Assembly (NCBI RefSeq): GCF_019343475.1
Contig: NZ_CP072453.1
Coordinates: 434,001-498,000 of the forward strand
Length of the DNA: 64,000 nt
DNA from: Providencia sp. R33
Lineage (GTDB): Bacteria; Pseudomonadota; Gammaproteobacteria; Enterobacterales; Enterobacteriaceae
Reading direction: 5' to 3'
The translations under genes were made by a program, and so were the position numbers. Shown here in pieces: positions 26,237 through 33,898 of this stretch (positions within the stretch are counted from its first letter, which is position 1; each line of letters begins with the position of its first letter). A model generated the notes under the pieces. The model made no database searches. It was given only the letters and a program-made list of their open reading frames with translations, and was not told where the DNA came from.

Positions 26237-28174
26237 ATGAATAAGCAGAAAATGACAACAGCTCAAGCATTGGTAAAGTTTCTTAACCAACAATATGTTG
26301 ATGTCGATGGTGAGCAGTATCCGTTTATTCAGGGAGTATTTACGATTTTTGGCCATGGTAACGTTGTAGGTTTAGGGCAGGCGCTTGAAGAAGCGCCTGG
26401 TCACCTGCGTGTTTATCAAGGATGTAACGAGCAAGGTATGGCGCATATTGCGACGGGCTTTGCTAAGCAAAAGAAACGTAAGCAAATTTTTGCCGTTACT
26501 TCTTCAGTGGGTCCCGGTGCGGCGAATATGATCACCGCTGCCGCGACTGCCACGGCGAACCGTATCCCATTGTTATTATTGCCGGGTGATACATTTGCTA
26601 CCCGTCAACCAGATCCTGTTTTACAGCAAGTCGAGCAATATGGTGATGGTACTATCAGCACCAACGATTGCTTCCGTCCTGTTTCCCGTTATTGGGATCG
26701 AATTTCACGTCCTGAGCAATTGATGGCTGCAATGGTTAATGCCATGCGGGTATTAACTGACCCTGCGGATACAGGCGCAGTGACCATTTGTTTACCGCAA
26801 GATGTGCAAGGTGAAGCGTGGGATTACCCTGATTATTTCTTTGAAAAACGTGTTCACCGCATCGAACGTCGCCCTGCAACAACCGTGAGTATCGAAGAGG
26901 CGGTTGCCCTGATTCAAAGTAAGAAAAAACCACTGTTAGTCTGTGGTGGTGGGGTGCGTTACTCCGAAGCACATGATGCATTTGTACAGTTCGCTGAAGA
27001 TTACCACATTCCATTTGGGGAAACTCAAGCAGGGAAAAGCGCCATTGTTGCGAGCCATCCACTTAATGTTGGTGGAATAGGTACAACAGGGGGATTAGCC
27101 GCAAATTTACTGGCTAAAGAGGCTGACCTTGTTATTGGTGTTGGCACCCGTTTTACCGATTTTACAACAGCGTCGAAGTCCCTGTTTAGTCATCCTCAGG
27201 TTAAATTCCTCAATATCAATGTCGCCGAATTTGATGCAAGTAAGTTGGATGCATTAAAAGTGGTGGCCGATGCAAAAGAAGGGCTGCAAGCACTTGACGA
27301 CAAATTAAAAGGTACTGGTTATCAAGGGCAGTGGGGTAATGAAATAAAACAAGCGAAAGCGCAGTGGAAAGAGGAACTCGGCCGTTTATTTAGCATTCAA
27401 TACCAGCCATTAGATTTTATTCCTGAAATTGCAGGGCATCTTGATGACAAGCTCGAGGAGTACCGTAAGGTGCTAGGAACTGAGCTGACGCAAACCCGTG
27501 TGCTGGGGCTGATGCAGCAACACATGGAAGATAACGCCATCATTGTGGGGGCAGCGGGTTCATTACCTGGTGACTTGCAGCGTATTTGGCTACCAAAACA
27601 GCGGGACACTTACCATTTAGAATACGGCTATTCCTGCATGGGGTATGAAATTGCCGCAGCAGTTGGTGCCAAGATAGCAGCGCCTGAGCAACCAGTGTAT
27701 GCGATGGTTGGCGATGGTTCTTACCTGATGCTACATAGCGAGTTACAAACGGCTATCCAAGAGAACATTAAAATCACGATTTTATTGTTTGATAACGCAG
27801 GGTTTGGTTGTATCAATAACTTACAGATGAGCCAGGGTATGGGTAGTTTTGGCACGGAAAACCGCCATCGAAATCCACAAACTGGCTTAATGGATGGGCC
27901 ATTAGTGAAAGTAGATTTTGCGAAAAATGCAGAAAGTTATGGCTGTAAAAGTTATCGAGTATACGACGAATCACAGCTCTTGGAAGCACTTGAGAGCGCT
28001 AAAGGGCATTCGGGTTGTGTATTAATTGATATCAAAGTATTGCCAAAGACAATGACAAATGGCTATGAGGCTTGGTGGCGTACGGGTACGGCTCAAGTAT
28101 CTAAGAAACCAGAAATTGTTGCTGCGGCAGAAAGTATTAAACAGATGGTTGATAACAACGTTCGCCTCTATTAG
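26237..28174 (+). CDS. iolD: 3D-(3,5/4)-trihydroxycyclohexane-1,2-dione hydrolase IolD
   Basis: Thiamine-diphosphate enzyme opening the ring of the inositol-derived trione to 5-deoxy-glucuronate. 645 aa. It has an N-terminal pyrimidine-binding domain (GCNEQGMAHIATGFAKQ, containing the catalytic Glu region), a central domain, and a C-terminal diphosphate-binding motif GDGSYLMLHSELQTA...NAGFGC. The ATG at 26237 is chosen because GGAG at 26227-26230 precedes it by 6 nt and the family N-terminus begins close to TTAQALVKFL. Co-transcribed with iolA. Confidence 0.95.
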   Translation: MNKQKMTTAQALVKFLNQQYVDVDGEQYPFIQGVFTIFGHGNVVGLGQALEEAPGHLRVYQGCNEQGMAHIATGFAKQKKRKQIFAVTSSVGPGAANMITAAATATANRIPLLLLPGDTFATRQPDPVLQQVEQYGDGTISTNDCFRPVSRYWDRISRPEQLMAAMVNAMRVLTDPADTGAVTICLPQDVQGEAWDYPDYFFEKRVHRIERRPATTVSIEEAVALIQSKKKPLLVCGGGVRYSEAHDAFVQFAEDYHIPFGETQAGKSAIVASHPLNVGGIGTTGGLAANLLAKEADLVIGVGTRFTDFTTASKSLFSHPQVKFLNINVAEFDASKLDALKVVADAKEGLQALDDKLKGTGYQGQWGNEIKQAKAQWKEELGRLFSIQYQPLDFIPEIAGHLDDKLEEYRKVLGTELTQTRVLGLMQQHMEDNAIIVGAAGSLPGDLQRIWLPKQRDTYHLEYGYSCMGYEIAAAVGAKIAAPEQPVYAMVGDGSYLMLHSELQTAIQENIKITILLFDNAGFGCINNLQMSQGMGSFGTENRHRNPQTGLMDGPLVKVDFAKNAESYGCKSYRVYDESQLLEALESAKGHSGCVLIDIKVLPKTMTNGYEAWWRTGTAQVSKKPEIVAAAESIKQMVDNNVRLY

Positions 28175-28354
28175 TGAACGGTTTGCATCTTATAGAATGG
28201 TAATCGGCGGTTGTTCATCGCCGAGGAACACTCTTGGGGTTTATGCCTATAGGGTCTACATCGTCAGGTAGGGTCGTTATTGGAAATTTAGCAAGGATTG
28301 CGTTTCATTTTATATTCTACGTGGTTAACATTTGAGTTAGCTTTATCTATTTAT

Positions 28355-28378
28355 GCCCAGCTTTTGCTGGGCTTTTTT
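28355..28378 (+). terminator. Rho-independent terminator downstream of iolD
   Basis: GCCCAGC/GCTGGGC stem (28355-28361 and 28366-28372), TTTT loop, then TTTTTT. It is 180 bp past the iolD stop, so the mRNA has an unusually long 3' UTR. Confidence 0.9.
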
Positions 28379-28409
28379 ATGGTTTTAATAATTTAAAAAT
28401 AAAATAATT

Positions 28410-28423
28410 GAAATGTATGTTTC
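28410..28423. promoter_or_regulatory. GAAAT-N4-GTTTC, imperfect copy of the inositol palindrome
   Basis: GAAAT-GTAT-GTTTC matches the proposed operator at 9 of 10 positions, about 260 bp upstream of iolG. Further half-sites (GAAAT at 28612, ATTTC at 28635) are nearer the gene. Confidence 0.45.
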
Positions 28424-28682
28424 GATATATCACTTTGTTGAGCCAATGAAAGTGATGATGAATGAAAAAAGAGATATGGAGTGCAGACTTTATTGTCAAA
28501 TACTGATAGGTTGCATTATTATTTTGTGATCTAAATAACACTAAAAAACCACTTTAATGTAACATTTGTTACCTAGAGCCCAAAAACATAATTTCCAAAA
28601 AATTATAAATTGAAATGAACGTTTTGTTTGGTATATTTCATATTATCCAAATAGTGGATTTAAAGTATCAAGGAGCATTTGA

Positions 28683-29669
28683 ATGTTCAATATAGCACTA
28701 TTCGGCGCAGGACGTATCGGACAGGTTCATGCTGTTAATATTGCCGGCCATAAAGAAACCGCACTTTATTCTGTTATCGACCCTTATCAACCCAACGCGG
28801 TTGCCTTGGCTGAAAAATACCAAGCAAAAGTGCAAACGACAGAAGAAGCGATGCAAGACCCGAATGTTCACGGTGTTTTGATTGCTTCTGCGACAGATAC
28901 CCACGCTGATTTAATCGAACTTGCTGCTAAACATAAAAAAGTGATTTTCTGTGAAAAGCCAGTTCACCTTGACCTAGAACGTGTTAAACAGTGTATCAAA
29001 AGCGTTAAAGAACATAATGTACCATTATTTATCGGTTTTAACCGCCGTTACGACCCACAGTTTCGCCATCTGAAAAATTTATTCCAACAAGGCGCAATTG
29101 GTAAAGCGGAATCCTTAATTATTACTTCTCGTGACCCGTCACCTCCACCAGCAGAATATGTCAAAGTATCGGGCGGTATGTTCAGAGACATGACTATCCA
29201 TGACTTTGATATGGCACGCTTTATGATAGGCGAAGAGCCATGCTCAGTCTTCGCACAAGGCAGTAATGTGGTTGACCCTGCCATTGGCCAAGCTGGCGAT
29301 ATCGATACCGCGTTTATTATTTTGAAATTCCCATCGGGTGCGATGGCTACCATTTCCAATAGCCGCCGTTCTGGCTACGGTTATGACCAGCGCATTGAAT
29401 TACATGGTGAAAAAGGCTTGTTAACCGCTGGAAACATTAAAGAAAACAGCGTTTCATTGTTAAGTGAAGCAGGGGCATTATCTGCAAAACCAGAGTATTT
29501 CTTCTTGCAACGTTACCATGAAGCTTATAAGGCAGAATGGGAACATTTTGTGGATATTCTCGCGGGTCGTGCACAATCAGAAACGACAGGAACAGATGGT
29601 GAGTTAGCGCTGTATTTAGCGGATAAAGCACTTGAGTCATTGAAATCAGGTAAAGAAGTTAAGTTGTAG
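28683..29669 (+). CDS. iolG: Inositol 2-dehydrogenase IolG
   Basis: NAD-dependent oxidation of myo-inositol to 2-keto-myo-inositol, first step of the pathway. 328 aa. Gfo/Idh/MocA fold: GAGRIGQVHA dinucleotide loop (residues 8-17), catalytic lysine in FCEKPVHLD, and DMTIHDFDMARF with the conserved Asp and His. AAGGAG lies 6-7 nt before the ATG. Transcribed alone, with its own upstream region. Confidence 0.95.
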   Translation: MFNIALFGAGRIGQVHAVNIAGHKETALYSVIDPYQPNAVALAEKYQAKVQTTEEAMQDPNVHGVLIASATDTHADLIELAAKHKKVIFCEKPVHLDLERVKQCIKSVKEHNVPLFIGFNRRYDPQFRHLKNLFQQGAIGKAESLIITSRDPSPPPAEYVKVSGGMFRDMTIHDFDMARFMIGEEPCSVFAQGSNVVDPAIGQAGDIDTAFIILKFPSGAMATISNSRRSGYGYDQRIELHGEKGLLTAGNIKENSVSLLSEAGALSAKPEYFFLQRYHEAYKAEWEHFVDILAGRAQSETTGTDGELALYLADKALESLKSGKEVKL

Positions 29670-29708
29670 TTTGTTTCTTTGAACGTGTTTTAAATTCGAT
29701 TACAAATT

Positions 29709-29735
29709 TGCGGGCGAAAAATAATTTCGTCCGCA
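29709..29735 (+). terminator. Hairpin downstream of iolG
   Basis: TGCGGGCGAAA/TTTCGTCCGCA stem with one G-U pair and a 5-nt loop, 40 bp after the stop. No T-tract follows, so it may be an mRNA-end stabiliser or a factor-dependent terminator. Confidence 0.5.
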
Positions 29736-30082
29736 GACAAAACCTAAAAGTATTTAATGATATTCACACATCAATTAAATATAAAAAATAAGTTTTGTAC
29801 TTAATAAAAAACTCTACAGACTTTTTATATTCCGATATAGATTGAGGGCCTTTTACAATCTTATTTTTGCTCTATTTAATTAACTTGTTGTATTTATTGG
29901 TTTTAGTTTTATTTTCCTCTCGTGGGTTAATTTAAAAGCATATTAAAAGTTAATTCAATAGTGATTCAATTCAGCGAGTCAAAAAATATTTTCATTATTT
30001 AATTCCTTACATAAGGCATTTGCTTAAATACTGAAAAGGCATTTTTTGACTGACATAATGATACAAATAATAAGGTAATAAT
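29736..30082. other. iolG-transporter intergenic region
   Basis: About 350 bp, AT-rich, no ORF seen. Presumed to hold the promoter of the transporter-EIIA pair; no clear copy of the GAAAT-N4-ATTTC palindrome was found in it. Confidence 0.5.
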
Positions 30083-31489
30083 ATGTCATTAATAATGAAT
30101 CTCAACGAACAACAGCGAAAAAGGTTGCACCAAATTACACTGGTTGCCACTTTTGGTGGATTACTTTTCGGGTATGACACTGGTGTTATCAACGGCGCAT
30201 TTTCATCACTGAAAGAAAATATGGGGCTCACGCCAACCACTGAAGGTTTAGTGATGAGCGTTCTGTTAGTGGGCGCGGCCCTTGGTAGTGTTTGTGGTGG
30301 GCGTGTCGCTGACTATGTAGGTCGACGAACGTACTTACTTTATCTCTCCTTTTTATTCTTATTTGGGGCATTTTTATCAGCGGCAGCGCCGAATATCGAA
30401 GTCTTATTAGTGGCAAGGTTTATCCTTGGTTTCGCTGTTGGCGGGGCTTCTGTTACAGCACCGACTTTTATCTCTGAAGTTGCTCCGACAGAGATGCGAG
30501 GGAAACTCACTGGGTTAAATGAGGTTGCCATTGTTATTGGTCAATTAGCGGCGTTTGCAATTAATGCCATCATCGGCTCTATTTGGGGACATTTACCTGA
30601 CGTTTGGCGCTATATGTTGCTCGTTCAAGCTGTTCCTGCGCTGTGTTTATTATTTGGTATGTGGAAAGCTCCCGAAAGCCCGCGTTGGTTAATGAGTAAA
30701 AACCGCCGAGAAGAAGCACTGAAGATTTTAAAGCAAATTCGCCCTGAAAAACGTGCAATACAAGAGTACGAAGACATCGTTACATTATTAGATGTTGAAG
30801 CGGCAGAAGCGAAGAAAAACCCAGATGCTAACAAGCGAAATTTAGCGCTCATTCTCAATACACCGTGGATTTTAAAGTTAGTTCTTATTGGTATGGTGTG
30901 GGCTGCATTGCAGCAAACCACGGGTGTGAACGTGATCATGTACTACGGAACCGAAATCCTAAAAACAGCCGGTTTCTCTGAGCAAACATCGTTAGTTTTC
31001 AACGTACTTAACGGGGTATTCTCTGTCGGTGGTATGGTTATTGGGGTACTTTTCTTAGTTGACCGTTTTAAACGTAAGACCCTGATTGTGGGCGGTTTCG
31101 CTTTGATGGCCTCATTGCACTTATTAATTGCTGCAACGGATTACTTCTTAACTGGGGATGTGAAAGCCACATTAATTTGGTTATTAGGTGCAGTGTTTGT
31201 TGGGGTCATGCAAGGGACTATGGGCTTCCTGACCTGGGTTGTATTGGCAGAGCTATTCCCACTGAAAATTCGCGGGTTATCTATGGGGATCTCCGTTTTC
31301 TTTATGTGGATCATGAACGCGATTGTCAGCTATTTGTTCCCCGTATTGCAGGCAGAACTTGGATTAGGCCCAGTATTCTTGATTTTCGCGGTGATAAACT
31401 ACCTCGCTATTGTGTTTGTGGTGAAATTATTGCCTGAAACATCAAACAAATCTCTTGAACAGCTGGAAGAAGAATTATCATCAATGTAA
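30083..31489 (+). CDS. iolT: MFS sugar:proton symporter, probable myo-inositol transporter
   Basis: 468-aa member of the major facilitator sugar-porter family with twelve predicted helices. Signatures: FGYDTGVINGA in helix 1, GGRVADYVGRR between helices 2 and 3, PESPRWL after helix 6, LQQTTGVNVIMYYG in helix 7, and a C-terminal PETSNKSLEQLEEE. These fit IolT-type inositol carriers. AAGG lies 7 nt before the ATG. Position inside the iol cluster supports inositol as substrate; a closely related sugar is possible. Confidence 0.87.
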   Translation: MSLIMNLNEQQRKRLHQITLVATFGGLLFGYDTGVINGAFSSLKENMGLTPTTEGLVMSVLLVGAALGSVCGGRVADYVGRRTYLLYLSFLFLFGAFLSAAAPNIEVLLVARFILGFAVGGASVTAPTFISEVAPTEMRGKLTGLNEVAIVIGQLAAFAINAIIGSIWGHLPDVWRYMLLVQAVPALCLLFGMWKAPESPRWLMSKNRREEALKILKQIRPEKRAIQEYEDIVTLLDVEAAEAKKNPDANKRNLALILNTPWILKLVLIGMVWAALQQTTGVNVIMYYGTEILKTAGFSEQTSLVFNVLNGVFSVGGMVIGVLFLVDRFKRKTLIVGGFALMASLHLLIAATDYFLTGDVKATLIWLLGAVFVGVMQGTMGFLTWVVLAELFPLKIRGLSMGISVFFMWIMNAIVSYLFPVLQAELGLGPVFLIFAVINYLAIVFVVKLLPETSNKSLEQLEEELSSM

Positions 31490-31543
31490 TTACAGTGCAT
31501 TCACCTTGTGAATGCACATAATAAATTTACAAGAGGGTGGAAT

Positions 31544-31972
31544 ATGATTGAACAACTGACCACACAAAGCCTGCATTTAGGTTGCCAAGCGAGAAACAAA
31601 GCCGAAGTATTGCAAATGGTTGGCGCTGAATTTAAACGAAAAGGCTATGTCGATAGGGATTGCGTCCACTTTTTAACAGAGCGAGAGCAGCAAATTTCGA
31701 CCTTTTTAGGCAATGGCATTACCTTGCCACACTTACCAAAATCGGCGAATGACATTATTTTGCACAGTGGTGTGGAGATTTTTCAATTTCCTGATGGGGT
31801 AATTTGGGACCGAACAAATGTGATGTTCATCGCCATTGGCGTTATCGCAAAATCAAGGGAGCATATTGATGTGCTCAGAGAAATTGCGTTGATTTTTAGT
31901 GATGAATTTATTGCGAATGCGCTGTCACTCACCTCAAGTAAAGAGGAATTTCTGAGTATTCTTCATCGTTAA
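31544..31972 (+). CDS. Lone PTS EIIA component of the mannitol/fructose type
   Basis: 142-aa single-domain EIIA. The phospho-acceptor would be H63 in GITLPHLPK (usual family motif is IPHG). The downstream HIDVLREIALIFSD fits the family's second conserved block. No EIIB or EIIC gene is near, so it cannot form a PTS permease here. The start at 31544 is chosen because GAGGGTGG lies just upstream; a longer frame from 31508 lacks it. It follows the transporter gene by 54 bp, suggesting a regulatory role on the carrier or regulator. Inference. Confidence 0.75.
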   Translation: MIEQLTTQSLHLGCQARNKAEVLQMVGAEFKRKGYVDRDCVHFLTEREQQISTFLGNGITLPHLPKSANDIILHSGVEIFQFPDGVIWDRTNVMFIAIGVIAKSREHIDVLREIALIFSDEFIANALSLTSSKEEFLSILHR

Positions 31973-31990
31973 TGTTTTAGTTCATAAATG

Positions 31991-32026
31991 AGCTCACCAT
32001 GGTGGTACTGATTTGCATGGTGGGCT
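31991..32026 (+). terminator. Hairpin after the transporter-EIIA pair
   Basis: AGCTCACCAT/ATGGTGGGCT, 10-bp stem with one G-U pair and a 16-nt loop; only a diffuse T-rich tail follows. Confidence 0.5.
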
Positions 32027-32039
32027 TAATATTCTGATT

Positions 32040-32320
32040 TTATAGCATAATTTTAGGTTTTTTTATACCGCATGCGGCGGCATAGCGAGCATTTCGATTG
32101 TTGCTTTTTCCGCATGCCTTTCGGTTCTCGATACGGCTGAAGGGGAAATGCTTAATCGTGCTGCAACTTGAGAACTCGTTAGCCCCGCAGAGCAGCGCCA
32201 TGCAAGTAATTGTTCTCTGACTCGTTCAGCTCGTAATTCAGCTTCATAAATGGCGTTGACTTCTGGATCAGATAAAATATCGTTGAGAGCATCTTCCCAA
32301 GCAATTGATTTTTTACTCAT
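32040..32320 (-). pseudogene. Frameshifted XRE-family antitoxin (HigA-like)
   Basis: The intact frame gives 85 aa: an N-terminal segment WEDALNDILSDPEVNAIYEAE typical of HigA-type antitoxins and an HTH (LTSSQVAARLSISPSAVSRTERH), then an abrupt MPPHAV end. In the next frame the DNA continues as YAAACGIKKPKIML with a stop at 32040-32042, the C-terminus expected for this family, so a frameshift lies near 32081-32090. Directly upstream, frame remnants reading SAAKRLEEMLNDE overlap the antitoxin start in the way a toxin 3' end would, but run into a stop within about 35 codons. A decayed type II toxin-antitoxin pair is the best reading. Confidence 0.7.
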
Positions 32321-32739
32321 CGTTTAGCATCTCCTCTAGTCGCTTTGCAGCTGAAGTTAAAATAGCTGACAGTAAAAGAGAAAATAATGATACTCAAGAA
32401 TTAAATGAAGCTATAGGTTTAATTAAGCTATAAGTGTAATTAGATCTCATGCAATACCAAACACATCTCCTTTTATTTCATTTTTCATTTCATTTAGTGT
32501 CTTTTTATTTGACTTCCCCTCTCTATTTATTTGGTTAAATAGAGATTCTTAAATTTTAATTCTTTATAAATTAGCAAATTACAGAAAAATCTATGCCAGA
32601 TCACATAATGAAATTAATATTTCCAATTTTATTGAAAATGAAATAAATATTCCGTATAACAGTATTATCAAATCAAAAGTATTCCATAAAGCATTGGGAC
32701 AGCCATTGCGCCATACAGAATGTGCGAGGGAGAGAACAA
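32321..32739. promoter_or_regulatory. Control region of the second dehydrogenase/iolCEB genes
   Basis: About 420 bp. The left part is the toxin-gene remnant. The right part holds two operator-like palindromes, GAAAT-TAAT-ATTTC (32610-32623) and GAAAT-AAAT-ATTCC (32640-32653), spaced exactly 30 bp, about three helical turns. Sequence from 32599 to about 32660 parallels the iolA upstream block. Confidence 0.6.
32610..32653. promoter_or_regulatory. Pair of GAAAT-N4-ATTTC palindromes
   Basis: The first copy is perfect and the second has one mismatch (ATTCC). Same orientation-independent dyad as at 23283 and 24650; likely sites for the RpiR-type regulator. Confidence 0.6.
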
Positions 32740-33873
32740 ATGAAAGAAATCCGTATTGGTATGATTGGAACAGGCTACATTGGGCGCGCTCATGCGATTG
32801 CTTATGCACAAGCATCAACGGTTTTCCCACTAAAAGGAAAGCTAGTTCGTGAAATGATTGCGGAAGTGACACCTGAGCTTGCGCAAACCCGTGCACAGGA
32901 GATGGGGTTTAATCGTTCAACAGATGATTGGCGAAAACTTGTGGCGGATCCAAATATTGATGTGGTGGATATTTGTTCTCCTAACTTTTTACATAAAGAG
33001 ATGGCGATGGAAGCGATTAAACATGGCAAACATGTTTATTGCGAAAAGCCACTAGCCCTCAATTCCCACGATGCAAAAGAGATGGTTGCCGCGGCTGAAA
33101 AGGCGGGAGTGAAAACGTTGGTTGGGTTTAACTATATGAAAAACCCAACAGCGCAACTGGCGAAAGAGATCATCGAAAATGGCGAAATTGGCGATGTGAT
33201 CCATTTCTACGGCACCCATAACGAAGATTATATGGCGGATCCAACGGCGCCTATTCATTGGCACTGTTTTAAAGAAAAGGCAGGGTTGGGTGCGTTGGGG
33301 GATCTATCTGCTCACATCATCAATATGGCGCAATATTTAGTGGGCGATATTGAAACGGTGTGTGGCGATATGGAAATTGTCATCAAAGAACGTCCAGAGA
33401 AAGCGGGATCGTCAGTGATGGTTGCAGTAGAAAATGAAGACCAAGCTCATGCCATGGTGCGTTTTGCTGGCGGTGCCATGGGGGTTATCGAAACTTCCCG
33501 CATCGCATCTGGCCGCAAAATGGGGCTGACCTATGTGGTCACGGGCACCAAAGGCACCTTGTCATTTACCCAAGAGCGAATGGCTGAGTTGAAACTGTAT
33601 CGCCACGACGAACCATCAAACCGCCAAGGGTTTAAAACAATTTTAGTTGGGCCTGAGCACCCAGATTATGCACCATTTTGCGGTGGAGCAGGTCACGGAA
33701 TTGGGTTTAACGATCAAAAAACAGTCGAAGTACGCGATTTAATTGATGGTATCGCGACAGGTAAAGGCATGTGGCCAGACTTTGAAGAAGGCTGGAAAGT
33801 GTCGCGTATTTTAGATGCCATCGCGCGCTCTTATGAAGAGCAGCGTTGGGTCAAAGTAAAAGAAATCAATTAA
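32740..33873 (+). CDS. Second Gfo/Idh/MocA oxidoreductase, inositol/scyllo-inositol dehydrogenase type
   Basis: 377 aa. The dinucleotide loop is GTGYIGRAHA (residues 10-19), the catalytic lysine lies in YCEKPLALN, and a GDLSAHIINMA segment carries the expected Asp and His. It is longer than IolG and only distantly similar, like enzymes that oxidise scyllo-inositol or other isomers. The ATG at 32740 follows GAGGGAGAG and gives the standard MKEIRIG N-terminus; an upstream GTG at 32722 is less likely. First of iolC-iolE-iolB; iolC begins 25 bp later. Exact isomer unknown. Confidence 0.85.
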   Translation: MKEIRIGMIGTGYIGRAHAIAYAQASTVFPLKGKLVREMIAEVTPELAQTRAQEMGFNRSTDDWRKLVADPNIDVVDICSPNFLHKEMAMEAIKHGKHVYCEKPLALNSHDAKEMVAAAEKAGVKTLVGFNYMKNPTAQLAKEIIENGEIGDVIHFYGTHNEDYMADPTAPIHWHCFKEKAGLGALGDLSAHIINMAQYLVGDIETVCGDMEIVIKERPEKAGSSVMVAVENEDQAHAMVRFAGGAMGVIETSRIASGRKMGLTYVVTGTKGTLSFTQERMAELKLYRHDEPSNRQGFKTILVGPEHPDYAPFCGGAGHGIGFNDQKTVEVRDLIDGIATGKGMWPDFEEGWKVSRILDAIARSYEEQRWVKVKEIN

Positions 33874-33898
33874 TTCTGTTGTAGTTAAGGGGTGATTA

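Larger units (their letters stand above)
28175..28682. other. iolD-iolG intergenic region with terminator and operator
   Basis: 508 bp. The first 180 bp hold a small stem TCGGCG/CGCCGA (28204-28224) and no ORF. A strong terminator is at 28355-28378. The remaining 300 bp carry a GAAAT-GTAT-GTTTC site (28410-28423, one mismatch) and should contain the iolG promoter. Confidence 0.6.
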
